From assembly GCA_018067055.1 (NCBI GenBank), contig JAGPVK010000375.1, positions 1 to 5,214 on the forward strand: a stretch of 5,214 nt of DNA, given 5' to 3'. The position numbers and the translations under genes were made by a program. Below, in pieces: positions 1 to 5,214 of the stretch. Each line of letters opens with the position of its first letter. Position 1 is the stretch's first letter. This DNA is from Sphingomonadales bacterium. Its GTDB lineage: Bacteria > Pseudomonadota > Alphaproteobacteria > Sphingomonadales > Sphingomonadaceae. Under the pieces are notes generated by a model that was not told where the DNA came from, did no database searches, and saw only the letters and a list, made by a program, of their open reading frames with translations.

Positions 1-1
1 A

Positions 2-292
2 GCCTATCTTCTCGGAAAATTGCAGGTCCAGCATTGGGACTGGTACCGCGAATATAGCACGACCACCGAACCCCTGGTCGAGGAATATGGCGGCCGCTAT
101 CTGGTGAAGGGCGGGAATGCAGGGCATCTGGAGGGTGACGAACCCGTTGGCGACGCGACCGTGCTGATCGAGTTTCCCGACCGGGAAACGCTGCTCGCCT
201 GGTATGACGACCCGCGTTACGCTCCGATGCGGGAATTGCGCCGCAAGAGTGGAGTCGACTGCAATCTGATGATCGTCGACGGATTCGAGTGA
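2..292 (+). CDS. DUF1330 family protein, 5'-truncated by window edge
   Basis: This is a small cytosolic protein of the DUF1330 family, which adopts a dimeric alpha/beta-barrel fold. The family has no well-established general function. The frame is open from base 2 and reads AYLLGKLQVQHWDWYREYS, which matches the usual opening beta-strand and helix of the family. The real start is therefore left of the window. The TTG at base 20 is an in-frame Leu codon within that strand, not a start. Further family features are the central YGGRYLVKGG, then VLIEFPDRE, the AWYDDPRYAPMRELR helix, and the final strand ending in VDGFE. At least 96 residues are visible, close to the family's usual 95-100, so only a few N-terminal residues are missing. 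It converges on the minus-strand acyl-CoA dehydrogenase with 31 bases between the stops. A role in the neighbouring pathway is not shown by the sequence. Confidence 0.85.
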   Translation, partial: AYLLGKLQVQHWDWYREYSTTTEPLVEEYGGRYLVKGGNAGHLEGDEPVGDATVLIEFPDRETLLAWYDDPRYAPMRELRRKSGVDCNLMIVDGFE

Positions 293-323
293 GTCGGCTT
301 TAACGGCTCTTGCATTTGCGCCA

Positions 324-1478
324 CTATTTTTTCAGTCGCAGCATATTGGCGATATTATTCTTCTGAATCGCCGATGACCCGCCAAGGATCGGCATGACCA
401 GAACATCCCGGACATGACGTTCCATATCGAACTCCTTGATATAGCCATAGGCACCCAATATCTGCTGGCAGTTGAGCACGATATCGCGCGCCGTATCGCA
501 GACGAATAATTTGGCCATCGATGTTTCCAGAGACGCAGGCTCGCCGCGATCCAGTTTGGCGGCGGTATCATAGGTGACCGTCCGGCAGGCATGGAGCAAG
601 GTTTTGGCTTCGGCCAGCGAATGGCGAATCGACTGGAATTTGGAGATCGGTGCGCCGAACTGCACCCGTTCCTCGGCATAATCCCACGCTTCGTTCAGAG
701 CAGCGGTGGCAATACCCAGGGCCATCGCCGCAACTTCGATTTTCTCGATATCGAGACCGGGCCCGGCCAGCATGTTCCAGGCATTATTCCAGCCGCTCTC
801 CTCGCCTACGACATTCTCTATCGGCACGACCACGTCGGTAAAGCTGACGTCATAAGTGCCGGTACCCTTCAGGCCCATCGCATCCTGCGGTTCAAATACA
901 ATGCCTGGCGCGTCGGTCGGCACCAGCACCAGAGACAGGTTGCGACGGCGATCATCGACCGGACCGGTCCGGACCAATGTGTAGATGAAGCTGGCGATTG
1001 TCGCACCCGAGCAGAATCGCTTGGATCCGTTGACAATGATGCTGTCGCCGTCGCGCTTTGCCGTTGATCGCACAGAGGCGACATCAGCGCCGACATCGGG
1101 TTCGCTGATGCCATAAGCGAAGATCATGCCTTCGTTGACAACCCGCGGCAGCAGCTCTGCCTTCTGGCGGGGACTGCCAACCTCGGCGATGTTCAGGCCG
1201 GCGTAACAGGCGGACTGAATGAACGGGCCGCCGACCGCAAGACTGCGTGCACACAGCATCTCGATCACCATGACCGTGGCGGAAATATCGCGTCCGCTGC
1301 CGCCATATTCCTCTTCGACGGTCAGGCCCATCAGGCCCATATCCACCAATTTCCCGTGCACTTCAGCCGGAAATTCGTTTTCGCGATCCCATCGTCGCAC
1401 CGCGTCCAGAGGCATTTCGATGTCGATAAAGCGCGACAGACTGTCGCGCAGCATTTCGAGTTGTTCTGCTTCTTGCAC
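324..1478 (-). CDS. Acyl-CoA dehydrogenase (ACAD-1), IVD/LCAD-like active site
   Basis: FAD-dependent acyl-CoA dehydrogenase, cytosolic, expected to oxidise an acyl-CoA to the 2,3-enoyl-CoA and pass electrons to ETF. At 384 residues it is a normal family length with all three domains: N-terminal helices (about 1-115), a middle beta domain (about 120-230) with GISEPDVGAD (123-132) and NGSKRFCSGA (150-159), and a C-terminal helical domain. The C-terminal domain carries the FAD motifs RVQFG (271-275) and QQILGAYGY (338-346) and the arginine pair in MERHVRD. The usual catalytic Glu position holds Gly366 (in PILGGSSAIQ). Glu245 in LDIEKI aligns with the base of isovaleryl- and long-chain acyl-CoA dehydrogenases. 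The start is a GTG preceded by only a weak purine-rich stretch (GGGCAGAGA). No other ATG, GTG or TTG lies in frame before the upstream stop at 1539-1541, and this start gives the usual 9-10 residues before LRDS. It is divergent from the synthetase operon. Substrate unknown. Confidence 0.93.
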   Translation of the reverse strand: MQEAEQLEMLRDSLSRFIDIEMPLDAVRRWDRENEFPAEVHGKLVDMGLMGLTVEEEYGGSGRDISATVMVIEMLCARSLAVGGPFIQSACYAGLNIAEVGSPRQKAELLPRVVNEGMIFAYGISEPDVGADVASVRSTAKRDGDSIIVNGSKRFCSGATIASFIYTLVRTGPVDDRRRNLSLVLVPTDAPGIVFEPQDAMGLKGTGTYDVSFTDVVVPIENVVGEESGWNNAWNMLAGPGLDIEKIEVAAMALGIATAALNEAWDYAEERVQFGAPISKFQSIRHSLAEAKTLLHACRTVTYDTAAKLDRGEPASLETSMAKLFVCDTARDIVLNCQQILGAYGYIKEFDMERHVRDVLVMPILGGSSAIQKNNIANMLRLKK

Positions 1479-1679
1479 TGTCTCTGCCCATGTGATGGCG
1501 CCCGACTCCCGACGGGAATGCGGTCTGCATGTCAGGAGCTATCAACCATATCGTTCACATAAAACTCGCATCCTGTGCGGTTCGAACAGGGGCGGGAGCC
1601 AAATACGAGTTTCAGGTGAGCGTTGGTACCCCATAGAGTTGCCCGGAATCCACAGGTGCAACGGAGAGGCATTTCTAGA
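1479..1679. promoter_or_regulatory. Divergent intergenic region between ACAD-1 and the synthetase operon
   Basis: No convincing gene lies here. By position it must carry promoters for the minus-strand dehydrogenase and the plus-strand operon, unless either is read from further away. I could not pick a confident -35/-10 pair on either strand. Small symmetric elements that could be operator halves are GTTCGAAC at 1580-1587, the overlapping CCTGT-N9-ACAGG at 1572-1590, and TTCTAGAA at 1673-1680. All are short enough to be chance. No regulator gene is in view, so any link to a TetR-, GntR- or MarR-type repressor is speculation. Confidence 0.45.
1663..1669 (+). promoter_or_regulatory. Shine-Dalgarno-like GGAGAGG before a 22-codon ORF
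   Basis: GGAGAGG lies 10 bases before the ATG at 1680. The spacing equals that of the crotonase gene further down the operon, whose AAGGAG (3363-3368) also sits 10 bases before its ATG. It is too far from the synthetase ATG at 1745 to serve that gene, which has its own GGAAGG at 1731-1736. This site is the main reason to take the short ORF seriously. Confidence 0.4.
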
Positions 1680-1748
1680 ATGGCAAATATACGGCCAAGC
1701 TGCTTTGCGGCTGGGGCTCCCGAGATTGATGGAAGGCCTGCTAAATGA
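1680..1748 (+). CDS. Possible 22-residue leader peptide ahead of the acyl-CoA synthetase
   Basis: A 22-codon ORF begins at an ATG and reads MANIRPSCFAA, then GAPEIDGRPAK, ending in TGA at 1746-1748. It has a good Shine-Dalgarno (GGAGAGG, 1663-1669). Its stop overlaps the synthetase ATG in an ATGA, the same junction that joins the synthetase to the crotonase. Seen directly: the start, ribosome site, overlap, and a weak hairpin (1695-1715) inside the ORF. Inferred: it could be a leader whose translation is coupled to the synthetase. The peptide has no recognisable motif, no run of one amino acid to suggest classical attenuation, and no resemblance to an ANL N-terminus. It could equally be a chance ORF in the 5' UTR. 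It lies in a different frame from the synthetase, so it is not a simple N-terminal extension. Confidence 0.3.
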   Translation: MANIRPSCFAAGAPEIDGRPAK

Positions 1749-3382
1749 GCAGGGCCTTGCGTCATCTTTCGCGCTGGACTGCTGCCCCGGAAGAGGTGAG
1801 CGGCTGTGCTGTCGACCTGTTTTTCGACGATGGACTTGCTCGCGCTGCAAACCTCTGGCCTGATGCCGAGGCTGTGATTTATCGCCATCAGCCTGCCGTG
1901 GACGACGTGGCCTGGACCTATGCTGATCTCGATAAACGGGTGTCGGCGCTTGCCGCCGGTCTGTCCGGCCTTGGTTTCGAGCGGGGCGAGAGAATTGCGA
2001 TCTGGGGCCCCAACCATCCCGAATGGATCCTGCTCGAATATGCCATCGCGCGAGCCGGACTGGTTCTGGTCGCGCTCAATCCGCTTTACAGCGCGGTCGA
2101 GTTGCGCTTCGTCCTCGAACATTCGAACGCCGCGGCTGTTTTTCATGCCGATCTGATCGGAGAGACCCGACCGGCAGACATTTTGGACAGCCTTCAGGGC
2201 GATTTGCCTTGTCTGCGCTACTGTTACCCATTTTCCGCTCTGGAAGATGTGATGCGTGTGCCGGGTGACCCGTCCGCCGCAACCATCAGGCGCGATCCCG
2301 GTGATATCTTCATGATCCAATATACGTCCGGCACCACCGGGGATCCGAAAGCGGTTCGCCTGTCGCATCGGGCGCTGACCACGACCGGCCGCAATTCCTA
2401 TGCGCTCTGGGGCATCGATGAGGGCAGCCGGGTCTGCTTCGGCTTTCCCCTTTTCCACGTCGGCGGGTCGGGCAATTCGCTTCCCGGGGCTTGTCTGGTT
2501 GGTGCCACGGCCTTGCCGCTTTATATTTTCAAGGCGAATATTGCTCTCGATATCCTCGAGCATGAACGGTGCACCGCCTTTATCGGCGTACCGACCATGC
2601 TCCTGATGATGCTGGACGACCCGTCTTTTGCCGGCCGGGACTTTTCAGCCCTCAAATCCATTATCGTGGGCGGCGCGCCGGTTACAAAGGAATTATTGCT
2701 CCGATGCCGCGATCATTTCGGTGCCGAGGTGATCAACTGTTATGGCCAGACCGAGACCAGCGGCGTGACCACGTCGACGCGGTTCGCTGACAGCGATGCA
2801 AAGAAAATAGCGACCAGCGGTCAGCCGCTGGTTGGCGTTAGCCTGGAGATCAGAAACGATCGCGGCGACTGTGTCGCGCGCCAGGAGGTCGGCGAACTCT
2901 ACTATCGCGGCCCTGGGGGGATGATCGGTTACGGTAGTGACGACGATAGCGACCAAATCGCCGATGGCTGGATTGCTTCCGGAGATTTGGCGCAGATGGA
3001 TGACGATGGCTTCGTGTCAATCGTCGGGCGCAAGAAAGAGATGATCATCCGGGGCGGCGAAAATCTCTCTCCGGTCGAAATCGAATCCTACATGAAAGAG
3101 CATGGCGCAATTGCCGACGTTGCCGTCATCGGCGTGCCGGACGCGCGCTATGGCGAAGTGGCATGTGCCGTCGTGCGCCTGCGCCCGGACGCAGAAATCG
3201 AAAGCGCCGATATTCTCGACTGGTGCCGGGCACGGATTTCACGCTGGAAGGTCCCGGAATTTGTCGAATTTGTTGACGACTTTCCGATGACGCCATCGGG
3301 CAAAATCCAGAAATTCAAACTGCAAGAAAACATGATCGAAAGACTTGGGCTTTCGGCAAACAAAGGAGATTTCACGAAATGA
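1745..3382 (+). CDS. Acyl-CoA synthetase (AMP-forming, ANL superfamily)
   Basis: ATP-dependent carboxylate-CoA ligase. It forms an acyl-adenylate and then the CoA thioester, activating an acid for the dehydrogenase and crotonase encoded beside it; it is probably cytosolic. The 545 residues carry the ANL motifs in order: the phosphate-binding loop YTSGTTGDPK (193-202), the adenine-binding CYGQTE (332-337), the ribose-binding Asp in SGDLAQMDDDG (412-422; Asp414), and the hinge motif GRKKEMIIRGGENLSPVEIE (428-447). The C-terminal PSGKIQK (517-523) supplies the adenylation lysine, Lys520. All key residues are present, so it should be active. The ATG start is supported by GGAAGG at 1731-1736, 8 bases upstream. 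Its stop overlaps the next gene's start by 4 bases (ATGA, 3379-3382), which implies translational coupling. The general type resembles medium-chain, alicyclic or aromatic acyl-CoA ligases. The acid cannot be named from motifs. Confidence 0.95.
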   Translation: MSRALRHLSRWTAAPEEVSGCAVDLFFDDGLARAANLWPDAEAVIYRHQPAVDDVAWTYADLDKRVSALAAGLSGLGFERGERIAIWGPNHPEWILLEYAIARAGLVLVALNPLYSAVELRFVLEHSNAAAVFHADLIGETRPADILDSLQGDLPCLRYCYPFSALEDVMRVPGDPSAATIRRDPGDIFMIQYTSGTTGDPKAVRLSHRALTTTGRNSYALWGIDEGSRVCFGFPLFHVGGSGNSLPGACLVGATALPLYIFKANIALDILEHERCTAFIGVPTMLLMMLDDPSFAGRDFSALKSIIVGGAPVTKELLLRCRDHFGAEVINCYGQTETSGVTTSTRFADSDAKKIATSGQPLVGVSLEIRNDRGDCVARQEVGELYYRGPGGMIGYGSDDDSDQIADGWIASGDLAQMDDDGFVSIVGRKKEMIIRGGENLSPVEIESYMKEHGAIADVAVIGVPDARYGEVACAVVRLRPDAEIESADILDWCRARISRWKVPEFVEFVDDFPMTPSGKIQKFKLQENMIERLGLSANKGDFTK

Positions 3383-4173
3383 CCTATGCCAATTACGAGA
3401 ACCTGCTGATTGAACAGCAGGGCAGCATCCTCACCATCACGATCAATCGGCCGGAAGCGCGCAATGCCATCAATCCCGGCCTGCACGAGGAATTTTCACG
3501 CATCTTCTATGATGCCGATGCTGACGAAAGCGTCGACGTGGTCATTCTGTCTGGCTCTGGCGGTGCATTTTGTGCCGGGGGTGATCTCAACTGGCTGCTC
3601 GAAATGCATGGTGAGCCGGCCAAGACCGCGATCGGGATCAAGCGCGATCGCAAGATCCAGCATAGCATCCTCGATCTTGAAAAGCCGATCATTGCCAAGG
3701 TGGATGGGCCAGCGATCGGGCTGGGCTGTTCGCTCGCGCTCTATTGCGATTTTGTCTATGCAACCGAACGCAGCGTCTTTGCCGATCCGCATGTATCGAT
3801 CGGGCTGGTTGCCGGCGACGGCGGCGCGGTCATGTGGCCCCAGCTTATCGGCTACGCCCGTGCGCGGCGCTATCTGCTGACCGGTGATTCGATCGGCGCG
3901 ACCGAAGCTGCCAATATCGGTCTGATCACCGAAATGGTGGCCGAGGATGAAATAGACGAGAAAGTATCGCGGATGGCAAACCGGCTTGCCAAAGGTGCAA
4001 CCCATTCCATCAAATGGACGAAAGCTGCGATCAACGCAGGCCTCAAGGTGACGGCAAATGCCGTGATCGACCAGGCTGCGGCGTTCGAAAATGTCACGCA
4101 GCTGCTCGATGATCACCGCATTGCGCTCGAGGCGTTCAAGAACAAGGAAAAGCCGAAGTTTACCGGCCGCTGA
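3379..4173 (+). CDS. Crotonase-superfamily protein with non-canonical active site (possible C-C hydrolase or isomerase)
   Basis: The 264 residues span a full crotonase fold. It is probably a cytosolic trimer or hexamer, as usual for the family. Seen: INRPEARNAIN (22-32), the first oxyanion-hole segment GGAFCAGGDL (61-70), the second VDGPAIGLGCSLALYCD (108-124), and TGDSIGATEAANIGLI (168-183). By alignment in my head to rat mitochondrial enoyl-CoA hydratase, Glu144 is replaced by Ser118 (in GLGCSL) and Glu164 by His138 (in DPHVSIG). The strongly patterned DPHVSIGLVAGDGGAVMWP (136-154) adds Asp147. Ordinary hydration is therefore unlikely. The His/Asp pair has the 9-residue spacing I recall for His145/Asp154 of 6-oxocamphor hydrolase, a crotonase that cleaves C-C bonds, though other residues of that enzyme are not matched. 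Start: ATG with AAGGAG at 3363-3368, overlapping the synthetase stop. Automatic annotation would call it enoyl-CoA hydratase/isomerase; the reaction is open. Confidence 0.92.
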   Translation: MTYANYENLLIEQQGSILTITINRPEARNAINPGLHEEFSRIFYDADADESVDVVILSGSGGAFCAGGDLNWLLEMHGEPAKTAIGIKRDRKIQHSILDLEKPIIAKVDGPAIGLGCSLALYCDFVYATERSVFADPHVSIGLVAGDGGAVMWPQLIGYARARRYLLTGDSIGATEAANIGLITEMVAEDEIDEKVSRMANRLAKGATHSIKWTKAAINAGLKVTANAVIDQAAAFENVTQLLDDHRIALEAFKNKEKPKFTGR

Positions 4174-4175
4174 TC

Positions 4176-4182
4176 GGAAAGG
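4176..4182 (+). promoter_or_regulatory. Shine-Dalgarno GGAAAGG that points to an ATC start for ACAD-2
   Basis: GGAAAGG follows the crotonase stop (4171-4173) by two bases. No ATG, GTG or TTG in the dehydrogenase frame lies within normal reach. The ATC at 4189 is 6 bases beyond it and the ATC at 4186 is 3 bases beyond it. The nearest conventional start, GTG at 4216, is 33 bases away and has no comparable site of its own. The element is therefore the main evidence that translation starts near 4186-4189. Confidence 0.5.
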
Positions 4183-4188
4183 CAGATC

Positions 4189-5214
4189 ATCCCCTATCAA
4201 TTCAAACTGGATCCGGTGGCATTGCCACCGGAAAGCGAAGAGCTACGCCGCGAAGTGCGCGAATTTCTGGATCAGCATCTGGCCGGGACTTCGCCGGTGG
4301 ACCGGTGCCGCACCTGGTTCGGTTTCGATCCGGACTTCAGTCGCAAGCTGGGCGAACGCGGATGGATCGGCATGACCTGGCCAAAACGCTACGGCGGCCA
4401 TGAGCGCCCGGCCAGCGATCGCTATGTGGTGATTGAAGAGATGCTGGCGGCCGGTGCACCGGTCGCCGCGCATTGGATCGCCGATCGGCAAAGCGGTCCG
4501 CTGCTTCTGGAATATGGCACCGATACGGCCAGGGACATGTTGCTTCCGGGCATTGCAAAGGGGGAAATCTTCTTTTGCATCGGCATGAGCGAACCGCAGG
4601 CGGGTTCCGATCTGGCGGCGATCCGGACCAGCGCGGTCCGCGGCGATGGCGGCTGGATTGTCAATGGTTCGAAGCTCTGGACCACCGGGGTGATGGAAGC
4701 GCATCACATGATTGCGCTGGTGCGGACCAGCCCTGCCGGCGCGTCGCGCCACGACGGGCTGAGCCAATTGATCATCGATCTTTCTGCGCCTGGTGTCTCG
4801 CGCCGCCCGATCACGGATCATCAGGGCGAGGAGCATTTCGGCGAAGTGCATCTTCAGGATGTCTTCGTCCCTGACGCAATGGTTGTCGGAGAACCGGGCA
4901 ATGGCTGGGCGCAGGTCAATGCCGAACTCGCCTATGAACGGAGCGGTCCGGAGCGCTATCTCTCCAGCTATCGCGTATTCGAGGAACTGGCCGCCAGCGC
5001 ACGAGGCTGCGAGGACCAAGTGCTGACCGTGGCCATCGGTGAAATGACGGCGCGGTTGTGGGCGTTGCGCCAAATGTCACTGTCGGTTGCCGATGGAGTT
5101 GCGCGGGGAGCAAATCCTGTGGTCGAGGCTGCAATCGTCAAGGATCTCGGTGCTACGCTTGAACAGGATATGCCGATGCTGGCGCAGATGTACGCCAATC
5201 AGCCGGTTGCAGGT
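4189..5214 (+). CDS. Acyl-CoA dehydrogenase (ACAD-2), 3'-truncated by window edge, start codon unclear
   Basis: An open frame runs from the crotonase stop to the right edge with no stop, giving about 342 residues if counted from 4189. Family features: the N-terminal helix LRREVREFLDQHL, then GWIGMTWPKRYGG, the signature GMSEPQAGSD (132-141), NGSKLWTTG, and the middle-domain segment ending in VVGEPGNGWAQVNAEL. Glu250 in AYERSGPER aligns with the catalytic Glu of isovaleryl-CoA dehydrogenase. The helix that normally carries the R-x-x-F-G FAD motif is not recognisable. About 40-60 C-terminal residues, including the second possible Glu site, lie outside. Start: homologous dehydrogenases usually have a few residues before LDPVALP, which favours ATC 4189 (after GGAAAGG) or a base error there. 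GTG 4216 is the conventional fallback and would remove nine residues. It is last in view in the synthetase-crotonase operon, 15 bases after the crotonase stop. It may pair with another dehydrogenase subunit. Confidence 0.9.
   Translation, partial: MPYQFKLDPVALPPESEELRREVREFLDQHLAGTSPVDRCRTWFGFDPDFSRKLGERGWIGMTWPKRYGGHERPASDRYVVIEEMLAAGAPVAAHWIADRQSGPLLLEYGTDTARDMLLPGIAKGEIFFCIGMSEPQAGSDLAAIRTSAVRGDGGWIVNGSKLWTTGVMEAHHMIALVRTSPAGASRHDGLSQLIIDLSAPGVSRRPITDHQGEEHFGEVHLQDVFVPDAMVVGEPGNGWAQVNAELAYERSGPERYLSSYRVFEELAASARGCEDQVLTVAIGEMTARLWALRQMSLSVADGVARGANPVVEAAIVKDLGATLEQDMPMLAQMYANQPVAG

Noticed and set aside
20..22. TTG as the start of the DUF1330 gene
   Set aside because: The frame stays open to the left edge and the residues before it (AYLLGK) are part of the expected first beta-strand, so the gene begins outside the window.
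291..309. Possible terminator hairpin GAGTCG-loop-CGGCTC between the convergent genes
   Set aside because: The stem has six pairs with a G-U on the plus strand and an A-C mismatch on the minus strand. No T-tract follows in either direction, so it does not qualify as an intrinsic terminator. The 31-base gap (293-323) holds nothing else.
1639..1644. TTGCCC as a -35 box for the operon
   Set aside because: The hexamer at a 17-base spacing (CGGAGA) bears no resemblance to a -10 box.
1219..1863. Plus-strand ORF spanning the ACAD-1 N-terminus and the intergenic region
   Set aside because: It overlaps two well-supported genes, its product is low in complexity and unrecognisable, and it lacks a ribosome site that stands out.
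1532..2563. Long minus-strand ORF (343 codons) opposite the synthetase start
   Set aside because: It lies antisense to a synthetase with an intact N-terminal domain. Its product is rich in Arg, Gly and Pro without domain features, which is typical of a G+C-rich shadow frame.
3496..4200. Minus-strand ORF of 234 codons opposite the crotonase
   Set aside because: It is the antisense shadow of a conserved crotonase frame; the translation shows no family motif.
4243..5073. Minus-strand ORF of 276 codons opposite ACAD-2
   Set aside because: The plus-strand frame carries clear acyl-CoA dehydrogenase motifs throughout. The antisense product is Arg/His-rich with no recognisable domain.

Overview
The window (about 58-60% G+C by eye) reads as bacterial chromosome. 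The protein style and codon use suggest an alphaproteobacterium, most likely a sphingomonad-type organism. This is an impression from remembered protein flavour, not a computed assignment. No RNA genes, insertion sequences, CRISPR arrays or large repeats are visible.

Layout. Bases 2-292 hold the 3' part of a DUF1330 protein on the plus strand, with its start beyond the left edge. It converges on an acyl-CoA dehydrogenase (ACAD-1) that occupies 324-1478 on the minus strand. An intergenic stretch of about 200 bases (1479-1679) separates ACAD-1 from a plus-strand operon and must contain the divergent promoters. The operon begins with a possible 22-codon leader ORF (1680-1748). An ANL-family acyl-CoA synthetase (1745-3382) follows, then a crotonase-superfamily protein (3379-4173) whose start overlaps the synthetase stop in an ATGA. 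Last is a second acyl-CoA dehydrogenase (ACAD-2, about 4189-5214), which runs off the right edge.

Function. The set is a CoA-dependent degradation module. The synthetase would activate a carboxylic acid to its CoA thioester. One or both dehydrogenases would introduce an alpha,beta double bond. The crotonase would then act on the unsaturated or oxidised intermediate. The substrate cannot be read from sequence. Aromatic, alicyclic, terpenoid or steroid-side-chain acids fit at least as well as ordinary fatty acids, because no thiolase or 3-hydroxyacyl-CoA dehydrogenase is in view and the crotonase is non-canonical.

Points of interest. (1) The crotonase lacks both hydratase glutamates and has His138/Asp147 instead, so it is probably not a simple enoyl-CoA hydratase. 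(2) ACAD-1 has Gly at the usual (MCAD-type) catalytic Glu position and Glu245 at the position used by isovaleryl-/long-chain-CoA dehydrogenases. (3) ACAD-2 lacks a recognisable R-x-x-F-G FAD motif and may be one half of a heteromeric enzyme. (4) ACAD-2 has no ATG near its well-placed Shine-Dalgarno; an ATC sits where the start should be. (5) A short ORF with its own good Shine-Dalgarno and an ATGA overlap precedes the synthetase.
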